Shown here piece after piece: positions 43,605-52,301 of a DNA stretch of 64,000 nucleotides. The notes beneath the pieces were generated by a model. The model was not told the DNA's origin. It made no database searches and saw only the letters and a list, made by a program, of their open reading frames with translations. The translations under genes were made by a program, and so were the position numbers. The first letter of the stretch is position 1, and each line of letters begins with the position of its first letter. This stretch comes from Stieleria mannarensis (GTDB lineage: Bacteria; Planctomycetota; Planctomycetia; Pirellulales; Pirellulaceae): positions 230,781 to 294,780 of the forward strand of contig NZ_JACEHH010000005.1 of NCBI RefSeq assembly GCF_014154935.1, given 5' to 3'.

Positions 43605-44008
43605 AGACACCCCTCAACGGCAGCACGCCAGGGTTCACCGCAACGCGTGGCCGAGGCGTGCGCATCAACAACCCTCCCTGGGAGAGGTCGTGCGGTTTTT
43701 GGGAATTCACCCTCCCTGGAAGGGAGGGTCGAGCGTAGCGAGGGGAGGGTCGATTGAGAAAGTGACGGATTTGCTCGTTGCCGAAATCGCCAAGATGATT
43801 TCAACGCGAGCCCTCTCTGGCGTTTGCTTGCTGCGCAAACGCCGTCTCTCCCCGAGGGAGAGAGAATCTAAACTGGATGCTAAAAGCCGTTGCAATACAG
43901 TCGACGTTCCGCAGGGACGATGACTTTTCACCAGACGTTTTGATCAGAGTTCAGCTTTATCTAAGTCCGGCCACCACCATCCAAAACGACAACGATCATC
44001 TCACCCCC
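43605..44008. other. Intergenic region built of repeats
   Basis: 404 bp upstream of mobA. It contains pieces GGAGAGGTCGTGCGGTTTTT and GGAAGGGAGGGTCGAGCG, shared with the elements at 11.2 and 45.8 kb, and the inverted GAGAGACGGCG element at 43764-43868. No gene is visible. Confidence 0.6.
43764..43868. repeat. Dispersed GAGAGACGGCG element, copy B (inverted)
   Basis: Reads CCCTCTCTGGCGTTTGCTTG and CTGCGCAAACGCCGTCTCTC on the plus strand, the reverse complement of copies A and C. Confidence 0.88.
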
Positions 44009-44599
44009 ATGCCGCTCCCCGATCCCAAACTGCTCGGCGTCGTCCTTTGCGGTGGTGCCTCCAAACGCATGGGCCGAGACAAGGCGGCGTTGACGACGCA
44101 GCAAGGAACGTCGTTTCTTGACCATGCCTGCCAGCGGCTACAATCGGTCTGCGGCACCGTTTGCGTTTCCTCCTCGGTCGATCGCGACACCGACGCTCGC
44201 CGCATCTCCGATCCGCCCGGATCCCACGGCCCGATTTCCGGCATCCACGCGTCGCTCGCCTTCGCCCGCGATGCCGGTTTCGACGCCTGCGTCTTCACAC
44301 CGGTCGACACGCCCGAGTTGACCTCCGACGACCTGCAAACCCTGCGGGATGTCTTCGCAAACCATCGCGATAAAATCGTCTGCGCCGTCTCCGAGCAATC
44401 CCCCGATTCGATCGAACCGCTGATCGCAATTTATCCGGTCACCGTTTGCGACGTGGTGGAGCAATCGATCCAAAATGGACAGTACAGCCCGCGACGATTG
44501 CTGCGGTCGTTGTCAGTCGTCACGGTGCCACTTTCCTCTGCATCCTGTCACAACATCAACACGCCATCGGACCTGAAGCCCCCGTCACCCAAGTCATGA
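44009..44599 (+). CDS. mobA: Molybdenum cofactor guanylyltransferase MobA
   Basis: A 196-residue nucleotidyltransferase. The GTP-binding signature is VVLCGGASKRMGRDKAAL. GPISGIHASLAFARDAGFDA and CVFTPVDTPEL are the other MobA blocks. It attaches GMP to molybdopterin to make the bis-MGD cofactor. The start at 44009 (MPLPDPKLLG) precedes the motif by the usual distance; the longer frame back to 43877 lies in repeat DNA. The stop overlaps the moeA start (ATGA). Confidence 0.93.
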   Translation: MPLPDPKLLGVVLCGGASKRMGRDKAALTTQQGTSFLDHACQRLQSVCGTVCVSSSVDRDTDARRISDPPGSHGPISGIHASLAFARDAGFDACVFTPVDTPELTSDDLQTLRDVFANHRDKIVCAVSEQSPDSIEPLIAIYPVTVCDVVEQSIQNGQYSPRRLLRSLSVVTVPLSSASCHNINTPSDLKPPSPKS

Positions 44600-45801
44600 A
44601 ACAACCCTTCCAGTATTCCGACCCCGACGCGGCGATCACGGCGTTTGCCGAGCGGCTTTCGGTCGCCGGCGAAACCGAGCGGGTCGCTGATCCCATCGGC
44701 CGTATCCTGGCCGAACCGATCGTGGCCGACCGCGACAGCCCCGCCGCGGATGTCTCGGCCATGGACGGCTATGCGATCCGGATGTCCGATCTGCGATCCG
44801 ATGCCGCCGTTCCGGTCAGTGGCATCAGCCAAGCCGGTTCGCCACCGCCGGCGATGGTCGATGGCCAAGTCGTCCGGATCTTCACCGGCGCGATCATTCC
44901 CGAAGGTTGCCAGGCCGTCGTCAAACGCGAAGACACCGAAGAATTGGACGCTTCGATCCGCTTCCTACCGGCGGCGATCGAGTCAACGGTCGAGGGAAGT
45001 CACATTCGCCGCCGCGGTGAAAACGCCCCGGTCGGTTCCGGCGTCTTGGAGATCGGCACCGAAGTCACGCCCGCCGTCGTCGCGGCGCTGGCGAACTTTG
45101 GTTGCACCGATCCGATCTGTTTCCGCCGCGTGAAAGTCGCCGTGTTGACGACCGGTGACGAAGTCGTCGATCCGGCGACCGAACAGCTGGAACCGTGGCA
45201 GCTGCGAAACAGCAATCGCTCCGCCGTCCAATCCATGCTGGGGCAGCTCGCGTCGGCCAGTGTGGACATCGTCGACCATGTCCGCGACGACCGCGATTCG
45301 ATGCAGCGTTCGCTTTCCTCGGCGATCACCGCTTGTGACCTGGTCGTGCTGACCGGCGGCGTTTCGATGGGCGACTATGACTATGTGCCCGAAACGATCG
45401 AGCAGTTCGGGGCCGAAATCGTGTTTCATGGGCTGCCGATTCGCCCGGGCAAACCGATTTTGGGAGCCGCGACCAACGACGGAAAACTGATCGTCGGTCT
45501 GCCGGGCAATCCCGTCAGCGCGACGATCAACTGCCATCGTTTCGTGCTGCCGCTGCTGCGTCGCATCGCCGGCAAACAAGCGTGGAGGGACCAACCGTCC
45601 CTGGTCACGCTCACCCAACCGCCGCAAAAAGCGATTCCGCTGCACACGATGTTGCTGGCCCGCCTAACCGACACCGGTACCGCCGAGCTTGTCGCGGCCA
45701 AAGGATCCGGTGACCTGGTCGCACTCGGCCGCAGCGACGGGTATGTCTCCGTCCCACCGATGACCACCACCACCGGCCCCTGGCCGATGTTCCGTTGGTG
45801 A
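44596..45801 (+). CDS. moeA: Molybdopterin molybdenumtransferase MoeA
   Basis: A 401-residue MoeA. DVSAMDGYAIR begins the domain, IRRRGENAPVGSGVLEIG follows, TTGDEVVDPATEQLEPWQLR contains the metal-binding region, and GGVSMGDYDYVPETIEQFGA is the MPT-binding loop. IRPGKPILGA and VGLPGNPVSATINCHRFVLP are the C-terminal landmarks. MoeA inserts molybdate into adenylated molybdopterin. ATGA overlap with mobA shows a two-gene operon for the last Moco steps. Confidence 0.95.
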   Translation: MKQPFQYSDPDAAITAFAERLSVAGETERVADPIGRILAEPIVADRDSPAADVSAMDGYAIRMSDLRSDAAVPVSGISQAGSPPPAMVDGQVVRIFTGAIIPEGCQAVVKREDTEELDASIRFLPAAIESTVEGSHIRRRGENAPVGSGVLEIGTEVTPAVVAALANFGCTDPICFRRVKVAVLTTGDEVVDPATEQLEPWQLRNSNRSAVQSMLGQLASASVDIVDHVRDDRDSMQRSLSSAITACDLVVLTGGVSMGDYDYVPETIEQFGAEIVFHGLPIRPGKPILGAATNDGKLIVGLPGNPVSATINCHRFVLPLLRRIAGKQAWRDQPSLVTLTQPPQKAIPLHTMLLARLTDTGTAELVAAKGSGDLVALGRSDGYVSVPPMTTTTGPWPMFRW

Positions 45802-45835
45802 CGGCCCACCGATTGCCACCTGCGATGCGACGCAA

Positions 45836-46041
45836 CCGTCCCTGGAAGAGGTCGTGCGGTTTTTACCACGCAGAAACAAGGCGTTTACGTGCCTCACTCT
45901 CCTTGGCAGGTAGCTTGCTTGAGGTGTGCGTTCGGGCAGGAGGTCTGGAGGAACCGAATGAGTCCACCGATAGCAGCGCGAACCCACGGATCCCAGGCCG
46001 CATCACATCCGTGGGTTCGCGCTGCCATCAGTGGGCAATCG
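45836..46041. repeat. Dispersed hairpin element, copy B (inverted)
   Basis: Reverse-complement counterpart of 11081-11268. Its hairpin has perfect 19-bp arms GCAGCGCGAACCCACGGAT (45973-45991) and complement (46007-46025) around loop CCCAGGCCGCATCAC. Relative to the flanking sequence, that loop is inverted compared with copy A. Confidence 0.9.
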
Positions 46042-46046
46042 ACCGC

Positions 46047-46907
46047 TCACTGCGTGGCATCTTTTCGCGTCTTGGCGTCTTCGAGCCAGCGTCGTAGCGC
46101 CGTGGTGTCTCCCGTCACCAACATTTCCCGAAGCGACCCAAGCGTGTCAGCGAAGCGTTCCAATTGTCCCAGGATGGCCTCGCGATTTTGTTCGCAGATC
46201 GCCGTCCACATCGCCGGGTCTCCCGAGGCGACACGGGTCATGTCTTTCCAGCCGCTGCCGACCAGCGGCATACATTCCTCGTCCAGCAGGCTGGCGAGAA
46301 CTGACGAGACCAAATGCGGCACATGGCTGACCGCGGCCAGGCGTTGATCGTGTTCGGTCGGCGACATCGGCACAATTCGGCCGCCGGTTTGCAACCAAAA
46401 CGTTTTGGACCGCTCCAACAATTCCGTCGACGTCGTCTCATCCGGGGTCAGCACGACCAGTTTGCCGTCCAACAGGGTCGCGGTGGCGTTTTCGACGCCG
46501 GTTTTTTCGCTGCCCGCGATCGGATGGGCGGCCACGAACTTGGCGGCCGCCGACGGTGATCGCTCGGTGATCTCGGCGACGATTTCGGCTTTGGTGCTGC
46601 CGACGTCGGTGATCAACGCGGTTTCGGCCAGCACCGCATCGGCCTCGATCGCCAACGCGACGATCTTGTCGACCGGCGAAGCGACCACGACGACATCGCT
46701 GCCCTGTGCCGCACGTGCGATGTCCGTGAAGCCTTCGTCCACCGCACCGGCCTGGATCGCGGCCCGGCAACTCGATTCACGCCGACTGTACCCGACCACG
46801 TGAACACCGCTCCGACGCAACGACATGCCGACGCTGCCGCCCAGCAGGCCGACGCCCAGGATCGAAACGCGGTTGAGCCACGCGGGTTTTTCGGGAAGCG
46901 TATCCAT
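46047..46907 (-). CDS. tyrA: Prephenate dehydrogenase
   Basis: A 286-residue TyrA. SILGVGLLGGSVGMSLRRSG is the NAD(P)-binding motif; VDKIVALAIEADAVLAETAL, ITDVGSTKAEIV and FVAAHPIAGSEKTGVENA carry the prephenate-site His and Ser. It catalyses oxidative decarboxylation in tyrosine biosynthesis. No ACT or chorismate-mutase domain is fused. The ATG lies 1 nt past the ribBA stop, so the two share a transcript. Confidence 0.94.
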   Translation of the reverse strand: MDTLPEKPAWLNRVSILGVGLLGGSVGMSLRRSGVHVVGYSRRESSCRAAIQAGAVDEGFTDIARAAQGSDVVVVASPVDKIVALAIEADAVLAETALITDVGSTKAEIVAEITERSPSAAAKFVAAHPIAGSEKTGVENATATLLDGKLVVLTPDETTSTELLERSKTFWLQTGGRIVPMSPTEHDQRLAAVSHVPHLVSSVLASLLDEECMPLVGSGWKDMTRVASGDPAMWTAICEQNREAILGQLERFADTLGSLREMLVTGDTTALRRWLEDAKTRKDATQ

Positions 46908-46908
46908 C

Positions 46909-48159
46909 TCAGCCTAAATCCGGCAATTGGTGACCCATCTTTTCGCGTTTCGTTTCCAAGTAACTTTTGTTGTGCTTGTTGACCGGAGGCACAATCGGGA
47001 CTTGATCGACAAGCTTCAAATCATAACCGCGCAAGTTGAACGCTTGTTGTTTCTTGGGGTTGTTGGTCAATAAACGGACGTCGCTGATCCCAAGGTCCTT
47101 CAGGATCTGCAGGCCGACGCCGTAGTCGCGCATGTCGGCTTTGAACCCCAACGCGTGGTTCGCTTCGACCGTATCCATCCCCTGGTCTTGCAAGGCGTAG
47201 GCCTTGATCTTTTGCGCCAACCCGATCCCACGCCCTTCCTGGGGCAGGTAGACGAGCGCGCCGCGACCTTCGGCGGCGATCATTTCGAGCGCCATTTGCA
47301 ACTGATCACCGCAATCACATCGAAGCGATGAGATCAGATCGCCGGTGAAACAACTGCTGTGCATCCGAACCAGCGGCGGCGTGACCCCATTGCCTTGCTC
47401 GGACAGGTCCCCGAGCGTCAACGCGATCGGCTCCTGGGATTCAAAGTCCACCGAATAAACGATAATTTGAAAATCGCCGTACTTGGTCGGCAACGTCGCT
47501 TGGGCGGCTCGGTTGACCAATTTTTCGCTCACCCGTCGATGTGCGATCAGTTGCTCGATGCTGATGATCTTCAGCGAGTTGGCCTTGGCCACGGCGATCA
47601 ATTCGTCACGGCTGGCGCGGTCACCGGACTCGTTCAAGATTTCGCACAGCACGCCGGCGGGTTGCAGTCCGGCCATGCGGGCCAAATCGACCGCCGCTTC
47701 GGTGTGCCCGGCGCGACGCAACACGCCGCCTTTTTTGGCGATCAACGGATAAACGTGCCCCGGGCGAACAAAGTCTTCGACGCGGCAATCCGGGGACGCC
47801 ATCCGCAGAATCGTTTCACTGCGTTCGGCGGCCGTGATCCCCGTCCGCGCCGACGCGATGTCGATCGGCGTGACGAAGGCGGTCCGCAGCGGTGCATTGT
47901 TGTCGGGCACGACCGGCGTCAGCTCCAACTTCTTGCCGACTTCCGGCAGGATCGGAACGCACAATTGGCCGCGACCACCGAGCATGAAGTTGACCGTTTC
48001 GGGGGTCGCCTTTTCAGCGGCACAGACGAAGTCGCCTTCGTTTTCGCGATCCTCCGCATCGACGACGATCACCACCTCGCCTCGCCGAATCGCCTCGACG
48101 GCCGCAGGAATGGTATCCAATGAGAGGTCTTCGCCGGACAGCGAATCGTTGCTTGGCAT
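46909..48159 (-). CDS. ribBA: RibBA: DHBP synthase / GTP cyclohydrolase II
   Basis: A 416-residue bifunctional riboflavin enzyme. Residues 1-205 are 3,4-dihydroxy-2-butanone-4-phosphate synthase (VDAEDRENEGDFVCAAEKAT and RAGHTEAAVDLARMAGLQPA). Residues 210-416 are GTP cyclohydrolase II; its three zinc cysteines are in SCFTGDLISSLRCDCGDQLQ and the catalytic region is VYLPQEGRGIGLAQKIKAYA. They make the two precursors of riboflavin. No FMN riboswitch could be recognised in the 85 bp upstream. tyrA follows 1 nt later. Confidence 0.96.
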   Translation of the reverse strand: MPSNDSLSGEDLSLDTIPAAVEAIRRGEVVIVVDAEDRENEGDFVCAAEKATPETVNFMLGGRGQLCVPILPEVGKKLELTPVVPDNNAPLRTAFVTPIDIASARTGITAAERSETILRMASPDCRVEDFVRPGHVYPLIAKKGGVLRRAGHTEAAVDLARMAGLQPAGVLCEILNESGDRASRDELIAVAKANSLKIISIEQLIAHRRVSEKLVNRAAQATLPTKYGDFQIIVYSVDFESQEPIALTLGDLSEQGNGVTPPLVRMHSSCFTGDLISSLRCDCGDQLQMALEMIAAEGRGALVYLPQEGRGIGLAQKIKAYALQDQGMDTVEANHALGFKADMRDYGVGLQILKDLGISDVRLLTNNPKKQQAFNLRGYDLKLVDQVPIVPPVNKHNKSYLETKREKMGHQLPDLG

Positions 48160-48304
48160 CGTCTGACTTGGGGGTATTCTGTAGGTCGGATGGGGAAGCG
48201 AGGGGAGGGTTACGGTTGATCATCATCGTGCAAATTCAATAACCTTGCCATCGCCTCACCATTATACGTGTGCAGGCCAATTGCCCAATGAGCGGACCGC
48301 ATTG

Positions 48305-49399
48305 ATGAGACGACTACCGATCGGAAAGCGATCGATCTGTGTTTTCGCAGGTCTTTTCTGTCTGCTGACCAGCGGCAATGGGGTGCCCCTTTCGGTCGCT
48401 GCGGCCGATCCGACCCGCGACCCGGCGTCGCCGGCCCCGGCAGATGCCAGCTCCGGTGAGACGAAGCCGGCGGCATTTGACGTCAAAAAGATCCCGAATC
48501 TGCAATTTTGTGGCGACGACAGCGACGACCGCGGTAGCGCCGGCCGATGCGATGTCTACCTGCCCCAGGCCAAGACAGCAGCGGGGCCAGCCACACCGCC
48601 GGGGCCAGCCACACCGCCGGGGCCAGCCACACCGCCGGGGCCAGCCACACCGCCGAAACCGGCGATCAATCCCGCCCCCGATCGCCCCTGGCCGGTCGTG
48701 TTGGTCGTCCACGGAGGCGGCTGGGCGACGGGCGACAAATGGACGATGGAACGACACGCCCGCGATTTGGCCGGGGACGGCTTTGCCGCCGTGGCGATCA
48801 ATTACCGGCACGCCCCGAGTTTCAAGTTCCCCGACCAGGTCGACGACGTCCGAGCCGCACTGGTCTGGATCACCGAAAATGCGGCGAGGTACGGCTGGGA
48901 CAGCCGGCGTGTCGGCATGTACGGCTATTCCGCCGGCGGCCATCTGGTTTCATTGGTCGCCACGCTCGCCGATGAACCTTGGGAATCCGTCCGCCAAACC
49001 ACCGCGTGGCCGCAGGAGGACGAGCGCTGGGAAAAACTGCCGCCGATCGGCGCCGTCTGCATCGGCGGGCCGCCGACGGACTTTCGTGATCTGCCGCCGG
49101 ACAACACGTCGCTGTCGTTTTTCCTCGGCGGATCGCGACGCGAGCTACCGGGCGTCTATGCCGCCGCCTCGCCGATCTGCTTCACCTCGCCCAACGACCC
49201 GCCGTTCCAAATCATCCACGGCGAGGCCGATTGGATTGTCCCGATCAACAACGCCAAAAACTTTCATCGATCACTGGTCGATAGCGACGTCGATTCCTGC
49301 CTGCAAACACTGCCCGGCAAAGGCCACCTGTTCGCCTTCCTCAGCCCCAAGCTGACCGTTTGGATGCTGGAGTTTTTTGAGCAGCGACTGGCGAAGTAG
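48305..49399 (+). CDS. Secreted alpha/beta-hydrolase (BD-FAE/esterase-like)
   Basis: A 364-residue exported hydrolase. Signal region SICVFAGLFCLLTSGNGVPL. After a GPATPP repeat linker the catalytic domain begins. The oxyanion motif is LVVHGGGWATGDKW; the nucleophile elbow is GYSAGGHL; the Asp partner lies in DPPFQIIHGEADWIVP; the His is in LPGKGHLFAFL. This arrangement fits the carboxylesterase/BD-FAE clade. Probable role: deacylation of extracellular polysaccharides. The start at 48305 is chosen because it gives the signal peptide. Confidence 0.88.
   Translation: MRRLPIGKRSICVFAGLFCLLTSGNGVPLSVAAADPTRDPASPAPADASSGETKPAAFDVKKIPNLQFCGDDSDDRGSAGRCDVYLPQAKTAAGPATPPGPATPPGPATPPGPATPPKPAINPAPDRPWPVVLVVHGGGWATGDKWTMERHARDLAGDGFAAVAINYRHAPSFKFPDQVDDVRAALVWITENAARYGWDSRRVGMYGYSAGGHLVSLVATLADEPWESVRQTTAWPQEDERWEKLPPIGAVCIGGPPTDFRDLPPDNTSLSFFLGGSRRELPGVYAAASPICFTSPNDPPFQIIHGEADWIVPINNAKNFHRSLVDSDVDSCLQTLPGKGHLFAFLSPKLTVWMLEFFEQRLAK
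48583..48654. repeat. 18-bp in-frame tandem repeat encoding GPATPP
   Basis: Four perfect copies of GGGGCCAGCCACACCGCC within the esterase gene, encoding a Pro/Thr-rich linker ahead of the catalytic domain. Confidence 0.95.
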
Positions 49400-49528
49400 G
49401 GCACGCGTTGCATGCCGAAGGTCACGCCGTCATCTTCTTTTTGGGCGGTCGTGGACGACGCGAGGAGTCCTCACAGTGCGCCATACGAATGGGCTCATCG
49501 CCTCGCCCACTACCATCGAGGCAATTCG

Positions 49529-49660
49529 GGTAAGAAGATTTTGAGGGTAAGGAAATTACCGCTGAACTATTCAATGGAATCAATTTTCCTACCTCTTCAC
49601 CCAACCGCGGTGATGAGAGTCAGCGGAGGAACGGCAGAATGATACGGGGCAGAATGATGA
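49529..49660. repeat. Dispersed palindrome element, copy 5
   Basis: Left arm GGTAAGAAGATTTTGAGGGT and AAGGAAATT, right arm AATTTTCCTACCTC, then GAGTCAGCGGAGGAACGG and the twin AGAATGAT units at 49634-49660. Related to copies 2 and 3. Confidence 0.88.
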
Positions 49661-49679
49661 GGAGCGATTAACGCTGGCA

Positions 49680-50831
49680 TTACGACGCGGCGTCGATCGC
49701 CTGCGTTAAATCGTCGCGCAGGTCATCCAGCGACTCCAGCCCGACCGACAATCGGATCAACCCGTCGGTGATGCCGAATCGGGCACGGTCGGCGGCGTCG
49801 TAACTGGCGTGGGACATCGTTGCCGGTTGTTCGATCAACGACTCCACCGCCCCCAGACTGACGGCCAAGTGAAACAGCTTGGTCGACTCACACACCTTGG
49901 CCGTTTCTGCGATCCCGGCATCGAGTTCAAACGTCACCATCGCGCCGAACCCGCCGTCGAGCGTCTTGGTCGCCAACGCGTGTTGCGGATGACTTTCCAA
50001 CCCCGGGTACAATACGCTGCGAACCTTGGGGTGCTGCTCCAGCCAGCGCGACAACTCGAGCGCCGTCTTGGACTGCTCGCGAATCCTTAGATCCAACGTC
50101 TTCAATCCGCGGCTGACCAAGAAACAACTCAGCGGATCCAACACCGCGCCGGTCGCATTTTGGATGAAGTACAACCGGTCAAAAAGATGCTTGTCGGCCA
50201 CCGCCAGCGTGCCGCCCAGGCAATCGCTGTGACCGCCCAAGTACTTGGTGGCCGAATGCATCACGATGTCGATCCCATGCTCTAGCGGACGCACCAGCGC
50301 CGGCGTTCCGAAGGTGTTGTCGACGCCGATGATCACGCCACGCGCTTTCGCGATCGATGCCAAACGCGGCAGATCGGGAATCGTCAGTCGCGGGTTCCCG
50401 ATGGTTTCCGCCCAGATCAGCTTGGTCCGATCATTGACCGCATCGGCCACGGCGTCGGCGTCGGTCATGTCGACCAGCGTGACGTCGATCCCGCTGCGGT
50501 TACAGATCTTGTGCAACAACCGGTACGCACCACCGTACAAATCACAGCCGGCGACGACATGGTCACCTTGCTCCAGCAACATCGTGACGCAATGGATGGC
50601 CGCCATCCCGCTGGCAAACGCCAACGCCCCGACGCCCGACTCCAACGACGCCAGTGTGTTCTGCAAATTGCTCCGCGTCGGGTTGCCGCTGCGCGAATAA
50701 TCGAACTCGCCCCACTCGCCCGCTCCGGGTTGGCGAAAGGTGCTGGCCAAATGAATCGGCGGAACGACCGCACCGGTCGCCGGGTCGATCTCGTTACCGA
50801 CATGAATCGCGCGGGTCCGAAAGGTGTTCAT
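49680..50831 (-). CDS. Trans-sulfuration PLP enzyme (cystathionine gamma-synthase/lyase type)
   Basis: A 383-residue Cys/Met-metabolism PLP enzyme. SRSGNPTRSNLQNTLASLES, the substrate Tyr block LYGGAYRLLHKI, and HSATKYLGGHSDCLGGTLAV with the PLP lysine are conserved, as is SLGAVESLIEQPATMSHASY. Cystathionine gamma-lyase, gamma-synthase and beta-lyase share these motifs and cannot be separated by eye. Its ATG overlaps the stop of the paralogous gene upstream (ATGA), so the pair probably runs one trans-sulfuration direction in two steps. Confidence 0.92.
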   Translation of the reverse strand: MNTFRTRAIHVGNEIDPATGAVVPPIHLASTFRQPGAGEWGEFDYSRSGNPTRSNLQNTLASLESGVGALAFASGMAAIHCVTMLLEQGDHVVAGCDLYGGAYRLLHKICNRSGIDVTLVDMTDADAVADAVNDRTKLIWAETIGNPRLTIPDLPRLASIAKARGVIIGVDNTFGTPALVRPLEHGIDIVMHSATKYLGGHSDCLGGTLAVADKHLFDRLYFIQNATGAVLDPLSCFLVSRGLKTLDLRIREQSKTALELSRWLEQHPKVRSVLYPGLESHPQHALATKTLDGGFGAMVTFELDAGIAETAKVCESTKLFHLAVSLGAVESLIEQPATMSHASYDAADRARFGITDGLIRLSVGLESLDDLRDDLTQAIDAAS

Positions 50832-52132
50832 ACCGACAGCGCTTGCTCCAGATCGGCGATCAGATCATCACCGTTCTCGATCCCGCAAGACATGCGGATC
50901 ATGTTGTCCGCGATTCCGAATCGCACGCGGTCTTCCGGCGTGCAGTGGAAGTAGCTCATCACCAACGGTTGCTCGATCAGCGACTCCACGCCGCCCAGAC
51001 TGGGCGCGATCCGCGGGATTCGAGCGGCATCAACGACGTTGGCCGTCTGCTTCCAATCGGCATCGCGGATCGTGAACGTGATCAGCCCGCCGAAGCCGCG
51101 CATCTGGGCCGCGGCGATCGCATGGGTCGGATGGCTTTCCAGACCCGGGTAATAAACCCGTTCGACACGCGGGTGTGATTCCAGGAACTCGGCGATTCGC
51201 AGCCCGTTTTCGTTTTGACGCTGCATCCGCAATTCGAACGTTTTTAATCCCCGTTCCAGCAAGTACAAGTTGTGGGGCGAACTGATGTTGCCCAGGATGC
51301 CACGCATGCTGCGGACGGCTTCCAATTGCTCACTGCGTCCACAGATTACGCCGGCCAGCAAGTCGTTGTGTCCGCCCAGATACTTGGTCGCCGAGTGCAG
51401 CACATAATCGATCCCGTACTCGGTGGGATTCATGTTGTAGGGCGTGGCCAGCGTCGCGTCGATCAACGTTTCGACCTCGTTGGCCTTGCCGACGGCGGCA
51501 AATTTTTCCAGGTCGATGACCGACAGGTGCGGGTTGGTCGGCGATTCGCTGACCAGCATCTTGGTGTTGCGGTTGATCGCCGCTTCCATCGCGTCGTAGT
51601 CGCCGGTCGTCACTTGACGGGTGACCACGCCGAAGCGGGAGAGGTGCTTGGCACAGAACTCACGGCTGCGGTGATAACACTGGTCGAAGAAAACAATTTC
51701 GTCGCCGGCGGACAGTTTGGTCATCAACAATCCGACGATCGCCGACATGCCGCTGCCATAGACGATCGCTTCCTCGCACTTTTCCAGCGCCGCGATCTTG
51801 GCTTCGACGCTGCGTTCGTTGGGGTTTCCGTACCGTCCGTATTCTTCGCGCTGCTCATCGCCGTTGACGAATCGCATCAAATCGTCGGTCGATTCGAAGG
51901 TGAACGTGGCGGCGGTGTAGATCGGCGTGGTGATGCTGCCGGAATCCTTTTGCCGTCGCTCGCCTGCGTGAACGCATTGTGTGGACAGACCTGCGCGACG
52001 CGTGGGCATTGCTCCCGAGTCCCCCGAGGAAATCGCAGCGGAAGCGTCCGCCGGAACAGAAGAATCGCCTTGGCTAGAAGGCGTCGTCGATGTTGGTGAC
52101 GTGGCGTCACCGGCTGTGTGCTTTGTTTGCAT
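50828..52132 (-). CDS. Trans-sulfuration PLP enzyme, paralogue with N-terminal extension
   Basis: A 434-residue relative of the downstream gene. YGRYGNPNERSVEAKIAALE, EIVFFDQCYHRSREF, HSATKYLGGHNDLLAGVICG (PLP lysine) and SLGGVESLIEQPLVMSYFHC match the family. The first 45 residues are Ser/Thr/Asp-rich and unlike the enzyme core; the core could start at an internal ATG at 52009 (MPTRRAGLST). The two genes are not recent duplicates, as they differ throughout. First gene of the pair; its 169-bp upstream gap shows no recognisable SAM or other riboswitch. Confidence 0.92.
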   Translation of the reverse strand: MQTKHTAGDATSPTSTTPSSQGDSSVPADASAAISSGDSGAMPTRRAGLSTQCVHAGERRQKDSGSITTPIYTAATFTFESTDDLMRFVNGDEQREEYGRYGNPNERSVEAKIAALEKCEEAIVYGSGMSAIVGLLMTKLSAGDEIVFFDQCYHRSREFCAKHLSRFGVVTRQVTTGDYDAMEAAINRNTKMLVSESPTNPHLSVIDLEKFAAVGKANEVETLIDATLATPYNMNPTEYGIDYVLHSATKYLGGHNDLLAGVICGRSEQLEAVRSMRGILGNISSPHNLYLLERGLKTFELRMQRQNENGLRIAEFLESHPRVERVYYPGLESHPTHAIAAAQMRGFGGLITFTIRDADWKQTANVVDAARIPRIAPSLGGVESLIEQPLVMSYFHCTPEDRVRFGIADNMIRMSCGIENGDDLIADLEQALSV

Positions 52133-52301
52133 GGCTCTTTAGCAGAAGGGCTGCAAGTGGCCGTAAATCCCATGAAATACGCTTTAGACGAACGATCGCC
52201 CAAAATGTCACTCCCCACAGACTAGCCGGACCAGATAGAATCGACAAGCGAAAACGTGTTGACGCGAGTCCAGATCGTTTCCTTGGGACCCTCTTTGCGG
52301 C

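Noticed and set aside
48160..48244. FMN riboswitch upstream of ribBA, and SAM riboswitch upstream of the trans-sulfuration pair (52133-52301)
   Set aside because: Neither gap contains the conserved core sequences or pairing of these riboswitches as far as I can see by eye; a covariance search would decide.
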